Assembly: GCA_030696775.1 (NCBI GenBank)
Contig: JAUYRN010000033.1
Coordinates: 186,001-250,000 of the forward strand
Source: Sulfuricurvum sp.
GTDB taxonomy: Bacteria; Campylobacterota; Campylobacteria; Campylobacterales; Sulfurimonadaceae
Direction: 5' to 3'
DNA: 64,000 bases
The translations under genes and the position numbers were made by a program. This document shows, piece after piece, positions 26,956 to 36,101 of this stretch (its first letter is position 1; each line of letters begins with the position of its first letter). The notes under the pieces were generated by a model. The model had not been told where the DNA came from. It saw only the letters and a list, made by a program, of their open reading frames with translations, and did not search any database.

Positions 26956-27714
26956 TTACACTCCATGGTTTTGATCCCAAATGCGGATATGCAAACGGTC
27001 ACTGTAAATAAATCCTCGCCGTTTGCAAAACTCGATGACGGCTTCGCAGTTGGCTTCGATGTGGGCTTTATCACCACCAAGTGGCATGCAGTATACGCTA
27101 GTATAAGGGTGAGGAGCGATAATCGTATCCATTTCCTCTTCCAAAACACTGACCAAAGAGGGTTCATCGACGCTGAACTTAAAAAAACTCCCGTTTGCGT
27201 TGGCAATAATAGAAGCGATTACCTCATTCTTGTATCGTCGCTCTATCGGTTCACCGCTGTTTGAAAGTTTTACCGATAACGCATAAATGGCTTCTTTGTA
27301 AAAAGGATATTTTACAAAATCAGGTGCAATTGTCGCATTAGTTTCAAACGTTACGCGATGACCCTGTGAAATCAAATAGTCAATAAACTCTAAAAAAATC
27401 GGCTCATTCGCATAGATCAGAGGTTCACCACCTGTAAGAACAATATCGACATGCGGGGGAAGTTTGTAGCCATTCATAATCCATATCAGAGTTTGAAGCT
27501 CTTCGACTTCCATCCACAAATCACCGAATCCCTTGCGATCTACGGCATAGACCGTATCGCATCCGATAATTTCGCGTCCATCAGGAGTTATTTCACTGCA
27601 TCCAAATCCCTCACACTTGAGGTTACATCCACCAAAACGGAAAAAGAGAGAGGGAGTTCCAACATATTTCCCCTCACCTTGGACGGAGTAAAAATGTTCT
27701 ACTAAATATAACAT
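26956..27714 (-). CDS. queE: 7-carboxy-7-deazaguanine synthase QueE
   Basis: A radical SAM ring-contraction enzyme of preQ0 synthesis, 252 residues. FYSVQGEGKYVGTPSLFFRF is the family N-terminus. The cluster cysteines are C30, C34 and probably C52 (GCDT), with an extra C39 in a 17-residue insertion, a pattern I associate with this phylum. VLTGGEPL follows. The ribosome site (CGGAGCTAAA) lies in a repeat copy just upstream, and a partial duplicate of the first nine codons lies at 27816-27842. Confidence 0.92.
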   Translation of the reverse strand: MLYLVEHFYSVQGEGKYVGTPSLFFRFGGCNLKCEGFGCSEITPDGREIIGCDTVYAVDRKGFGDLWMEVEELQTLIWIMNGYKLPPHVDIVLTGGEPLIYANEPIFLEFIDYLISQGHRVTFETNATIAPDFVKYPFYKEAIYALSVKLSNSGEPIERRYKNEVIASIIANANGSFFKFSVDEPSLVSVLEEEMDTIIAPHPYTSVYCMPLGGDKAHIEANCEAVIEFCKRRGFIYSDRLHIRIWDQNHGV

Positions 27715-27842
27715 TTTAGCTCCGTTGAAAGCGTAGCTTTTTGAGCCTTGCGCTGAGCAAAACCCAGTGTTAACGTAGACGTTTGGACGCGTTCAAATGT
27801 CGTTTTACAATGGTCATAAAAATGTTCAACTAGATAAAGCAT
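27702..27842 (-). pseudogene. Truncated queE start fused to a repeat (46-codon frame)
   Basis: A 46-codon open frame begins two bases after moaA with a good ribosome site (GGGGGATAAAG). Its first nine residues, MLYLVEHFY, are identical to the real QueE start, but the DNA differs at five of 27 bases, all synonymous. It then runs through repeat copy G and stops inside codons 4-5 of queE. It looks like the 5' stub of an older or replaced queE copy. It could also act as a coupled leader peptide, which is inference. Confidence 0.6.
27722..27796 (-). repeat. Intergenic repeat-family copy G
   Basis: On the minus strand: TTTGAACGC, a short decayed stem, CTACGTTAACACTGGG, then a TTGC-TCAGC-GCAA hairpin, AAGGCTCAAAAAGC and CTACGCTTTCAACGGAGC. 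Its ACGTTAACACTGGG core is identical to copy D. The last GGAG serves as the queE ribosome site. Confidence 0.6.
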
Positions 27843-27844
27843 CT

Positions 27845-28810
27845 TTATCCCCCTGTCTCATAAAATGCGCGCTTAGAAAGTTCACCGTCAGGATCACTCC
27901 AGCGGTTTTTTTCAGGTTTAGTTCGAATGACTTCCTTGAGAACTAATGCCGCTTCTTTTATGTCTCCACGTCGTATTGCATCACGAATACTCATCGCCTC
28001 ATCAAAATACAAACACGGAATCAAATTTCCCTCAGCGGTTAAGCGGATACGATTACACTTTGCACAAAAATCATCTTTGTGAGGTTCGATAATCCCAAAC
28101 TCATATCCATTATCAAGCTTATAATAATGCGAAGGGGAGTGCCCGTCAAATCCCTCATCATTGTAAGAATAACGGCTTCCTATAATTTCTAAAAGCTCAA
28201 AACTCTGCATTCCTTTAATGTCAACCTCTGCATGAACATTTTCCATATATTCGATAAAACGAACCGTCATATTACGCTCTTTGCAGAACTCTAGAACATC
28301 CAAAATCTCAGCGTCATTCATCCCTTTCATAGGAACCATATTGACTTTTACCCGAAACCCCACACGAAGAGCTTCTTCGACTCCAGACAATACGTGACTT
28401 AAAACATCTTTTTTAGCGATTTTTTCTGCAACATCAGGGATAAGTGAATCGATTGAAACATTTATACGACGAAGTCCTGCATCATACAGTTTCTGTGCAG
28501 CGCCTTTTAATAAATACGCATTGGTCGTCATAGCCAAATCAATATCACTTTTATAGTCATGAATCATTTTGACAAAACGATCAAGGTCTTCACGTAACAG
28601 TGGTTCTCCACCGGTAATACGGATTTTTTTAACGCCTGAGTCAATGGAGATTTTGATAAACTCAAACAGTTCTTCAAAACTAAGCAAATTTTCTTTAGGG
28701 ACCCACGAGAAAGGTTTTTCAGGCATGCAATACTGACATCGGAAATTGCATCTTTCGGTTACCGAAACACGTAAATAATCAACTGTTCGGCCATAACTAT
28801 CTATTAACAC
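27845..28810 (-). CDS. moaA: GTP 3',8-cyclase MoaA
   Basis: The first enzyme of molybdopterin synthesis. A 321-residue radical SAM protein with [10 protein letters not shown] (C21, C25, C28), a second C-terminal cluster set ([19 protein letters not shown]), and the essential C-terminal GG. It heads a run with the queE stub, queE and queD. moeA is convergent beyond them. Confidence 0.97.
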   Translation of the reverse strand: MLIDSYGRTVDYLRVSVTERCNFRCQYCMPEKPFSWVPKENLLSFEELFEFIKISIDSGVKKIRITGGEPLLREDLDRFVKMIHDYKSDIDLAMTTNAYLLKGAAQKLYDAGLRRINVSIDSLIPDVAEKIAKKDVLSHVLSGVEEALRVGFRVKVNMVPMKGMNDAEILDVLEFCKERNMTVRFIEYMENVHAEVDIKGMQSFELLEIIGSRYSYNDEGFDGHSPSHYYKLDNGYEFGIIEPHKDDFCAKCNRIRLTAEGNLIPCLYFDEAMSIRDAIRRGDIKEAALVLKEVIRTKPEKNRWSDPDGELSKRAFYETGG

Positions 28811-28904
28811 GACTATCCTTGAAAATTCCTATTAAAAGGAGTAATGCGCGAGTGTATCTAAAAGTAGTTTGGAGTTTTATTTATTGTGAAGATTAGCAAA
28901 AGTA

Positions 28905-28976
28905 CTCTGCCTCAAAAGAGGCATAGTGTTACATGTAGAGCCAAAGAAAGCAATAAATGCTTCTTTTACGTTTAAA
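28905..28976 (-). repeat. Intergenic repeat-family copy H with terminator-like hairpins
   Basis: On the minus strand: TTTTAAACG, then hairpin AAAGAAGCA/TGCTTTCTTT with one bulge, CTCTACATGTAACACTATG, then the hairpin GCCTC-TTTT-GAGGC (28909-28922) and AGAG. It follows the small cytochrome gene of the bc1 operon and may end that transcript. The remaining bases up to the moaA start hold nothing I can name. Confidence 0.6.
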
Positions 28977-28988
28977 ATAAAATACGCT

Positions 28989-29384
28989 TTACCAGCCGCG
29001 TACGACTGCGTGACATGCCGTACACTCATTCACTATTTCTGAATAAGATTGGTGTGCTTTAACATATTCTCTTTTATCAAGTGCTTTTAAAAGCGAAGCT
29101 GAAGCACTATCAATACGCTTAGATGCATTGAAAGCGATGTTGGTCATATGTCGCTTTTCTTTCGGCAAATATTTTTTCGTTGCATCAGCATTGTGAAAAA
29201 GAGCATTTGCTTTTTGAATGTCACTTACGCCTGCTTTAATCAATTCAGGCGTATTGTACAAGAACCCTTTTTGAATACCATTCAATCCATGTTCCATTTG
29301 ACTCATGTTGGATACTAAAGTCTCATCTGCCGCCAAACCTGCACTCAAAAGTGCAGATAAAGCTAAAATTTTTACTATTTTCAT
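28989..29384 (-). CDS. Periplasmic c-type cytochrome with C-terminal heme
   Basis: A 131-residue protein with a signal peptide (MKIVKILALSALLSAGLAAD) and one heme motif, CTACH (C121-H125), ten residues from the C-terminus. The rest is helical. A C-terminal heme site on a small helical protein resembles class II cytochromes (c' type), but the family is not certain. It is the last gene of the bc1 operon, so it may accept electrons from cytochrome c1. Confidence 0.75.
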   Translation of the reverse strand: MKIVKILALSALLSAGLAADETLVSNMSQMEHGLNGIQKGFLYNTPELIKAGVSDIQKANALFHNADATKKYLPKEKRHMTNIAFNASKRIDSASASLLKALDKREYVKAHQSYSEIVNECTACHAVVRGW

Positions 29385-29393
29385 TTTTGCTCC

Positions 29394-30269
29394 TTAATGA
29401 ACTTCTGACCAGATTTTACGTTTCCACAAATATGCCAATATTGCAAATACTAACGTATAAAGCATGACCCAAAGACCAACGCTTTCACGTTCAGCTTTTT
29501 TAGAATCTCCAACCTCTTCCATGTAAGCGATGACTTCTTCTTGGGCTTTTTCATTCAAACCAACGCGTGGCATAGACGTTCCTGCCAACAACAATTGAGG
29601 ATCATTAATAAAGCCATGTAAGTAATGCTCTTTACGACTTTTGATGTATTGAGACAAATCAGGAGGAGTTGCACCCATATAAGCTTTGATAGCATCTTTT
29701 GGTGTTGTCGCTTCAAATTTCGCATAACTCATTGAGTGACAACGTCCACATGCTGCATCATACGTTACTTTATTCACATCTTTCTCTGCCACTTTTGGAG
29801 CAACTGACTGAAGATAGGATACAACGTCCATAATCTCTTGAGGTGTCATCCAGTTGTAAGCAGGCATTGGGAATGCTTTTGCTCCACCTACTGGATATTT
29901 ATGACTAAGCTTCATAGCGCTGACAGGATCAAAGATGAAGTTAGCTAAATAGTTTTTATCATACATACGTCCAGAATGACTTAAATCAGGAGGAACAACA
30001 CCATACGATGCTGCTGCATCAGCATTTGGCATCATGGCAGGGTGACCTGCTGATTCGATTGCATGACATGCAATACAGTTGGCTTCTACAAGGGCTTTAC
30101 CGTTTTCAGTATTGCCTGCTAATGATGTGTCAACATTTTTCAAATCTTTAAATGTGAAATCTGCCGCTTTTACTTCAGGATGCATAACATGATGCGCATA
30201 CGGTTCGATTCCATAATAGGTAATACCTACGAGAGCTGCAATAATTGCTAATATTTTAAACTCTTTCAT
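29394..30269 (-). CDS. petC: Diheme cytochrome c1 of the bc1 complex
   Basis: A 291-residue membrane-anchored cytochrome with two heme sites, CIACH (C65-H69) and CGRCH (C174-H178), an N-terminal membrane segment and a C-terminal anchor (VGLWVMLYTLVFAILAYLW). This is the diheme cytochrome of epsilonproteobacterial bc1 complexes rather than a classical monoheme c1. It overlaps the cytochrome b gene by one base. Confidence 0.92.
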   Translation of the reverse strand: MKEFKILAIIAALVGITYYGIEPYAHHVMHPEVKAADFTFKDLKNVDTSLAGNTENGKALVEANCIACHAIESAGHPAMMPNADAAASYGVVPPDLSHSGRMYDKNYLANFIFDPVSAMKLSHKYPVGGAKAFPMPAYNWMTPQEIMDVVSYLQSVAPKVAEKDVNKVTYDAACGRCHSMSYAKFEATTPKDAIKAYMGATPPDLSQYIKSRKEHYLHGFINDPQLLLAGTSMPRVGLNEKAQEEVIAYMEEVGDSKKAERESVGLWVMLYTLVFAILAYLWKRKIWSEVH

Positions 30270-31519
30270 TATTTGCCCCCTACTTTTTTAGCTTCTGCTT
30301 TCGTAATAAATGGCAAGGCTACAAACAATACCAAGAATGTCATTGATGAAGCAAATCCAACCCATGCATTTGCACCGGTCGGAGGCAATTTACCATATAC
30401 CGTAAGTACAATCAAATCCGCTATCAAGAACCAGAACCAGTATTTAAAATACGGACGTTGATTTGCAGGTTTTACCATTGGTGAACGATCCAACCATGGC
30501 ATTACAAAGAAAATTGCATTCGCAATGGCAAACGCGATAAGACCTAATGATTTTCCTGAAATACCGGCGATTTCAAAGAAAAATCCGCGTAATACTTCAT
30601 AACTCCACAAGAAATACCACTCAGGGTAGATATGTGCCGGTGTTTTAAGGCCATCTGCTTTGTCAAAGTTGACCGGATCCATTGCAAAATCGTAATGGAA
30701 GAAAACCAAATAGAAGAAAAATAACAAGAAAAAGCCTAAAACAAAAAAGTCTTTAGACAAAAATACAGGCCAAAATGGAACTACTTTAGAGTTCTTCTTA
30801 TCCCCTGCAAGATATTTTTCTGCTTCTTCATCAAAATCGAAAAACTCACCTGCTTCATTATTAACGTGAGGAAAACGAAGTGCATAAAAGTGAACAACGA
30901 TAGCACCGATGATTGCAAGAGGAATCAACAATACGTGAAGCATAAAGAAACGTGTAAGTGTTGAATCAGAAACGTAGAAATTACCACGAATCCATACAAC
31001 TAAATCACCACCGACAAGAGGAATACCACCAAAAATTTCAGTAATAACATACGCCGCCCAGTAGCTCATTTGTCCCCATGGAAGCATATAGCCACTAAAG
31101 CCTTCTGCTGAGAAAAGGACAAATAAAAGCATCCCAGAAATCCAGATCATTTCACGCCCTTTTTTATAAGAGCCATAATAGATACCGGTAAACATGTGAA
31201 TGTATATAATCAAGAAAACAACCGATGCTCCGACAGCATGAATATGTCGAAACAACCATCCGTATCCGACTTCTTGCATAATAGTATAGTTGACACTATC
31301 AAATGCAGCCGCCACATCAGGCTTGTAATACATTAAAAGAAAAATTCCTGAAACAACCAATAATGTAAACATAACGGTCAGTAACACACCCATTGCCCAC
31401 AAAAAGTTGATATTTTTAGGAATCCAATACTCCGTCATCATCACTTTTACGAATTTATCAATTCCTAAACGCTGATCAAACCACTCATACAATGAGTCTG
31501 CTTGTTTAAACTCTGCCAT
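30269..31519 (-). CDS. petB: Cytochrome b of the bc1 complex
   Basis: The quinol-oxidising membrane subunit, 416 residues, with eight or more membrane segments. Heme-ligand histidine pairs occur in FRHIHAVGASVVFLIIYIHM and FMLHVLLIPLAIIGAIVVHF, and the quinol-site PEWY motif in IYPEWYFLWSYEVLR. It sits between the Rieske and cytochrome c1 genes with one-base spacing. Confidence 0.96.
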   Translation of the reverse strand: MAEFKQADSLYEWFDQRLGIDKFVKVMMTEYWIPKNINFLWAMGVLLTVMFTLLVVSGIFLLMYYKPDVAAAFDSVNYTIMQEVGYGWLFRHIHAVGASVVFLIIYIHMFTGIYYGSYKKGREMIWISGMLLFVLFSAEGFSGYMLPWGQMSYWAAYVITEIFGGIPLVGGDLVVWIRGNFYVSDSTLTRFFMLHVLLIPLAIIGAIVVHFYALRFPHVNNEAGEFFDFDEEAEKYLAGDKKNSKVVPFWPVFLSKDFFVLGFFLLFFFYLVFFHYDFAMDPVNFDKADGLKTPAHIYPEWYFLWSYEVLRGFFFEIAGISGKSLGLIAFAIANAIFFVMPWLDRSPMVKPANQRPYFKYWFWFLIADLIVLTVYGKLPPTGANAWVGFASSMTFLVLFVALPFITKAEAKKVGGK

Positions 31520-31520
31520 C

Positions 31521-32033
31521 TTATACTCCTCCTGCTTTTGCCATCATAGCTTTATACTCAGGACCTTCTTCACCAAGGACAAGAGTATTTCCATCAATTT
31601 TAAACGGAGGAAGATCTAGAGGGCGTGGAGGAGGTCCAAATTTATTAACACCATCAGCAGAAAACTCTCCACCATGACAAGCACATTTAAAATCTTTTTG
31701 ATCATTACGATAGGCAGGAATACAGCCCAAATGCGTACACAATCCAATCATAACCGAATAATGAAAATCTCCAACTTTAACAGTACGTCCATCAGTTGGC
31801 TTCATATCTTCTGTATATTTAAGAATAAAAATCGGCTTACCACGCCATACTGCGATTTCTAACTTATTAGCTTCAAGTGCAGACACATCTACGGTTGTAA
31901 AACCGGCTGTCATAACACTTGGAAGCGGATCCCATGTTTTCTTCATCGCGATAAGTGAGGCAACCCCACCCACAGCAGCGACTGCACCAAAGGCTTTACC
32001 TATAAAACCTCTTCTGCTTTCATCTTTCATCAT
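31521..32033 (-). CDS. petA: Rieske [2Fe-2S] subunit of the bc1 complex
   Basis: A 170-residue Rieske protein with cluster boxes CTHLGC (C99, H101, C104) and CACHGG (C117, C119, H120). The N-terminal ESRRGFIG plus a hydrophobic helix is a twin-arginine membrane anchor. It is the first gene of a petABC-cytochrome operon that passes electrons from quinol to the cbb3 oxidase encoded at 61763-64000. Confidence 0.96.
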   Translation of the reverse strand: MMKDESRRGFIGKAFGAVAAVGGVASLIAMKKTWDPLPSVMTAGFTTVDVSALEANKLEIAVWRGKPIFILKYTEDMKPTDGRTVKVGDFHYSVMIGLCTHLGCIPAYRNDQKDFKCACHGGEFSADGVNKFGPPPRPLDLPPFKIDGNTLVLGEEGPEYKAMMAKAGGV

Positions 32034-32089
32034 TTCTCACTTAATTTAGAAATTTAACCCTCTATCATAAGGCAGAAAGGTTTAATTTT

Positions 32090-32956
32090 CTATAAAACAA
32101 GCTTATTTCGTATAAATTCGATTATTTCTTTGTTACTTCTTTGATGAATTTGATAACTATTTGATGATTGATTATTTATAATTTCTATAAGTTGCTCTTT
32201 ATCATAACCATCAATAACAGGAATTCCCATTTTCTCAAATAATGGGAGAAAATCTCGTGCATAATCAGGACGTTGTAAATAAATTGGGCGTCCACCACCA
32301 GATAAATTTTGTAAAACCGCCATCGGAGAAGCACTTATAAGTACCTCGGTGTGGCGAATTACCGTATCGTACTCTTCACTCTCATGGATACTAGAAAAGC
32401 TTTCTTTAAGACTACTTTCATAACCGAGGAAATGATAAAAACCCATTAACAGCTCCATTTTGTAAGGAGCAAATAAAGCTTGATTCAGTTCTAAATCTTT
32501 TTCATAATCATCATCGCCAAAAAATAGCGCCATGGGAATAGTTTTAGGAAGCACTTCATTGTACTTCGTATCGACTACCGTTCCTGTTGCAATTTTATCA
32601 CCATGTAAATACGGTGAAATTAAAAATTCTTTTTCATATTTCACTGCATCAGGATTATCACTAATACGGATAAAAGTTGGGAAAAATAGAGTCATATCTT
32701 CCATCAACGTTGGATTGATCTCATCGGAATCAAAGATGATTTTATCCCCATGCTGAGCAATCTGGGGGATATTGCGAACAACATCAACACCGACTGCCCG
32801 TTTAATTCCGTAATTGCGTGCTTCACTTGCAATGCGAAAATCTGAGCACAATAACGTAATGTCTAAATCATTGAGCTCGTTAAGTATCGCTACCGCGCGA
32901 TGAAAACGATCTAAACCGATACGATGTCCTGTGTGGACGTAATAAAAATAACGCAT
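32090..32956 (-). CDS. Hypothetical protein, possible glycosyltransferase-like fold
   Basis: A 288-residue cytoplasmic protein. The start MRYFYYVHTGHRIGLDRFHR and the later SASPMAVLQNLSGGGRPIYL resemble the two Rossmann-like halves of GT-B transferases and PseG-type proteins, but I cannot assign a family. GGAG is at the ATG. It stands alone between the bc1 operon and mnmG. Confidence 0.55.
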   Translation of the reverse strand: MRYFYYVHTGHRIGLDRFHRAVAILNELNDLDITLLCSDFRIASEARNYGIKRAVGVDVVRNIPQIAQHGDKIIFDSDEINPTLMEDMTLFFPTFIRISDNPDAVKYEKEFLISPYLHGDKIATGTVVDTKYNEVLPKTIPMALFFGDDDYEKDLELNQALFAPYKMELLMGFYHFLGYESSLKESFSSIHESEEYDTVIRHTEVLISASPMAVLQNLSGGGRPIYLQRPDYARDFLPLFEKMGIPVIDGYDKEQLIEIINNQSSNSYQIHQRSNKEIIEFIRNKLVL

Positions 32957-33049
32957 ATTTTCTCCTATATTTTTTTTATTTTAGAATAAAAGCAAAAAAA
33001 TTGGTATAATTTTTTTGTTATTGCCTGCTCTTGTAAGTAACATTAATTA

Positions 33050-34924
33050 CTACCTTTTTCCTGCCATTTTTATATAAATTTGTAAAATATCCAGTGCTGC
33101 CGGTGTCATACCGCTGATTTGTGACGCAGCTTGCAAGGTTGGAGGATTGAACCGTCCTAGTTTATCGACGATTTCATTTGAAAGACCCGATACCGATTTG
33201 AAATCAAAATTCTCAGGAATGGCAATGTGCAACATTCGTGACATTTTTTCAACATCTTCACTTTGTTTCTCAACGTAACGAGCGTATTTTGCTTCGATAA
33301 GAATCTGCTCTTGAATGTACAGATCAAGCGTCGAAAAACTCGGGATTAGTGCTGTAAGCTTCTCTAAATCGAAACTTTTACGCGAAACAAGTTGCGTGGC
33401 TGCCATTCTGTCATTAATACGCTCTTCATCGATGCTTTCCAAAAAGGCTAAGAACTCTTTGGTCGGTGTCAAAACAGTCTCATCTAAAAGTGCAAGTCCC
33501 TCATTTATTTGCAGTCGTTTCGTCTCGATTCGCGCCATTTCCTCATCACTTATGAGTCCTAAAGCATGACCGTATTGTCCTAAACGTAAATCTGCTGTCT
33601 CTTCACGTAACAGCAGACGATATTCAGCACGGGAAGTAAACATCCGGTATGGTTCTTTCGTCCCTTTTGTCACCAAATCATCGATCAAAACTCCAATGTA
33701 CGCTTCATCACGACGTAAAATAAGAGGTGCTTTCTCCTCAAGCGATAATGCAGCATTAATTCCCGCCATCAACCCCTGTGCTGCGGCTTCTTCGTATCCA
33801 GTTGTTCCATTGATCTGTCCTGCACAGTAAAGATTCTTAACTTTTTTGGTCTCTAGTGTGTGTTTTAGCTCAGTTGGATCAACGTAATCATACTCGATTG
33901 CATAGCCGTAACGGACGATTTTGGCATTCTCCATACCGATTACCGAATGGATCATTTGACGTTGTACATCCGGCGGGAGAGAAGTGCTCATTCCGTTAAT
34001 GTAACACTCCGTATTCTCAGCGGTTTGCGGTTCGATAAAGAGGTGGTGACGCTCTTTGTCTCGGAAACGGTTTACTTTATCTTCGATGCTTGGGCAATAA
34101 CGCGGTCCTACCCCCTCGATCTGTCCTGTAAACAATGGTGCACGGTGAAAGTTCCCCTCGATGAGACTATGCGTATCTTCGTTGGTATAGGCAATATAAC
34201 ACGGAAGCTGCTTTTTTTCACGCGCAAATTTTTCGCGGTCGGTACGAAAACTAAACGGATTGGGGAGAGTGTCACCGTCTTGAATCTCCATTACACTAAA
34301 ATCAATGGAGGAGCTGTCCACACGGGGACATGTCCCCGTTTTAAGCCGTCCGACATTGAGTCCATGTTCACGAAGTGACTCGGTAAGTCCTTTGGCAGCA
34401 AACTCTCCGAAACGTCCTGCCTCTTGGCGAATTTCACCGATATGGATCATCCCGTTTAGAAATGTTCCTGTCGTTAAAATAACACGTTTAGCGCGGTATT
34501 CATTGAGCAAATGTGTTTGTACCCCAACTACCGTATTGTCTTCAATAATAAGAGAGGTGACCGTCTCTTGGATGAGGCTCATATTGGGAGTGGTGAGTAT
34601 GGTATTACGGGCAATCACACGATAGCGATCCATATCAATCTGCGCACGGCTTCCCCGCACTGCTGGACCTTTTGTGATATTAAGAATACGAAATTGTATC
34701 CCTGCTTCATCGGTGAGTAGTCCCATTTCTCCGCCAAGTGCATCAAGCTCACGTACTAAATGCCCTTTTGCCAAACCGCCGACAGCAGGATTACAGCTTG
34801 TCGCCCCCACTTGTTCGGCTAACATCGAGACCATTAGGGTATTGTGCCCCATACGGGCAGAGGCGAGTGCTGCTTCGATTCCTGCGTGCCCTCCGCCTAC
34901 TACGATTACGTCATAATTTATCAT
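33050..34924 (-). CDS. mnmG: tRNA uridine 5-carboxymethylaminomethyl modification enzyme MnmG
   Basis: An FAD-dependent enzyme that, with MnmE, installs cmnm5 at the wobble uridine. At 624 residues it is full length. It has the FAD motif [23 protein letters not shown] [22 protein letters not shown] [11 protein letters not shown], and the C-terminal MnmE-binding helices. A related pathway enzyme, MnmD, is encoded at 37904. Confidence 0.97.
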   Translation of the reverse strand: MINYDVIVVGGGHAGIEAALASARMGHNTLMVSMLAEQVGATSCNPAVGGLAKGHLVRELDALGGEMGLLTDEAGIQFRILNITKGPAVRGSRAQIDMDRYRVIARNTILTTPNMSLIQETVTSLIIEDNTVVGVQTHLLNEYRAKRVILTTGTFLNGMIHIGEIRQEAGRFGEFAAKGLTESLREHGLNVGRLKTGTCPRVDSSSIDFSVMEIQDGDTLPNPFSFRTDREKFAREKKQLPCYIAYTNEDTHSLIEGNFHRAPLFTGQIEGVGPRYCPSIEDKVNRFRDKERHHLFIEPQTAENTECYINGMSTSLPPDVQRQMIHSVIGMENAKIVRYGYAIEYDYVDPTELKHTLETKKVKNLYCAGQINGTTGYEEAAAQGLMAGINAALSLEEKAPLILRRDEAYIGVLIDDLVTKGTKEPYRMFTSRAEYRLLLREETADLRLGQYGHALGLISDEEMARIETKRLQINEGLALLDETVLTPTKEFLAFLESIDEERINDRMAATQLVSRKSFDLEKLTALIPSFSTLDLYIQEQILIEAKYARYVEKQSEDVEKMSRMLHIAIPENFDFKSVSGLSNEIVDKLGRFNPPTLQAASQISGMTPAALDILQIYIKMAGKR

Positions 34925-34953
34925 TGTTTACTTCTTCATTTTAAATATTAAAC

Positions 34954-35078
34954 ACCTTGCGTAATTTTCTTGAAAATTCAACTTTAAACTCCATTCATTA
35001 AGACTTATCCGTGCTTTTGCTTTGCTTTGCTTCATTAAACACGTACGTCTTTGAGTTTTCAAGAAAATTACGCAAGGT
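34954..35078. repeat. 125-bp block with 28-bp terminal inverted repeats
   Basis: ACCTTGCGTAATTTTCTTGA and following bases (34954-34981) is the inverted complement of 35051-35078: 23 perfect base pairs, one G-T, then four more. The 69-base interior is A/T-rich and includes TTTGC three times in tandem (35016-35030). No coding frame or flanking direct repeat is visible. It resembles a small non-autonomous element or a bidirectional terminator-like hairpin between divergent genes. Confidence 0.7.
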
Positions 35079-35096
35079 ATGCCAGATTCTTAACTG

Positions 35097-35117
35097 CAAT
35101 TATAACCGTTATAATTG
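35097..35117. promoter_or_regulatory. Perfect PerR/Fur-like palindrome
   Basis: A 21-base perfect inverted repeat, CAATTATAACCGTTATAATTG, with 10-base arms around one base. Its core TTATAAC-C-GTTATAA has the 7-1-7 layout of PerR/Fur boxes (PerR consensus TTATAATNATTATAA) with one change per arm. It lies 66 bases before the 63-residue gene and about 170 bases from mnmG. It contains TATAAT, so it may overlap a promoter. Confidence 0.5.
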
Positions 35118-35182
35118 AAAGCACTAAAATCTAAAGCAAAAACAGTATAGAATTAAGCAAAATTTTTGATACGAGACATACT

Positions 35183-35374
35183 ATGGACACTCCAAAAACT
35201 CTTGAAGAACTCTTAAAAAATTATGATCCAACTCCTCTTGAATTCGATCCTGCTGTTGATGGGGATGAAGAGCACCTTATTCGTGATGATCTTTTAAAAG
35301 AAAAAGAACGGATGAAAGATGTTATTACGAAACTTAAAGAAAAAAATCGTGGTGATCGAAAAGTAAGGCGTTAA
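35183..35374 (+). CDS. Small acidic/basic hypothetical protein
   Basis: A 63-residue protein with an acidic N-terminal half and a Lys/Glu/Arg-rich helical C-terminal half that could be a coiled coil (LLKEKERMKDVITKLKEKN). I recognise no family. It lies downstream of a PerR/Fur-like palindrome and 19-28 bases upstream of the Sel1-repeat gene. Confidence 0.6.
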   Translation: MDTPKTLEELLKNYDPTPLEFDPAVDGDEEHLIRDDLLKEKERMKDVITKLKEKNRGDRKVRR

Positions 35375-35402
35375 AGTTAGCTAAGATATAATTTTGACAA
35401 AA

Positions 35403-36101
35403 ATGGACCACTTTATGATGCTTCAAACCGCATTCGACGCTTTCAATACACAGGACTTTTCAAAAGCACGTGAACTTTTTGAAATACTTAGCGCTCAAAA
35501 TAATCCTACCGCACTCTCATCCCTTGGCTACCTCTATCAGCAAGGGCTTGGTGTCGAAAAATCACCGCAACAAGCGTATGAATATTATACTCGCGCGGCC
35601 GATCTCGAAGAACCGACCGCCCTTTTCAACCTCGCATTAATGTATGCAGATGGTATTGTTGTTACCCACGATCAGTTTAAAACACATGAATTACTTATCC
35701 GTTCGGCTGTTTTAAATTTTCCTCAAGCGCAATACGAAGCAGCCCTTAGTTTAGAAAGAGGTTTAGGCTGTGTCCAAAACTTTAGTGAAGCGGCATTTTG
35801 GTACGAAGAAGCAGCGAAGCGAGGTCACGCAGGAGCGTTTAACAATCTCGGCGTTCTTTTCAAAGAGGGGCATGGAGTCATCCAAGATTATTCCAAAGCG
35901 TTTATCTGTTTTTCACGGGGAGCTAAGCTTGATATCGCTGAGAGCCAATACAATTTGGGTCTTATGTATGATCAAGGATTTGGGTGTGACGCCGATCATG
36001 ATGTAGCACTAGAATGGTGTAGGAAAGCCGCCTATAACGGTCATGAAAAAGCCAAAGCCATCATCCAAGGATTACAAGAAGAAGGTAAAATAGTATGGTA
36101 G
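35403..36101 (+). CDS. Sel1-like repeat protein
   Basis: A protein of about 232 residues made of five or six Sel1-type repeats (ALSSLGYLYQQGLGVEKSPQ, AFNNLGVLFKEGHGVIQDYS, SQYNLGLMYDQGFGCDAD). No signal peptide is visible, so it is probably a cytoplasmic scaffold. The start is uncertain: TTG 35394, ATG 35403 and ATG 35415 or 35418 are possible and none has a clear ribosome site. TATAAT at 35387 would give a nearly leaderless message. It overlaps the next gene by seven bases. Confidence 0.8.
   Translation: MDHFMMLQTAFDAFNTQDFSKARELFEILSAQNNPTALSSLGYLYQQGLGVEKSPQQAYEYYTRAADLEEPTALFNLALMYADGIVVTHDQFKTHELLIRSAVLNFPQAQYEAALSLERGLGCVQNFSEAAFWYEEAAKRGHAGAFNNLGVLFKEGHGVIQDYSKAFICFSRGAKLDIAESQYNLGLMYDQGFGCDADHDVALEWCRKAAYNGHEKAKAIIQGLQEEGKIVW

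Noticed and set aside
35016..35030. TTTGC repeated three times as a possible phase-variable tract
   Set aside because: It is only three units, lies outside any coding frame and sits inside the loop of the inverted-repeat block.
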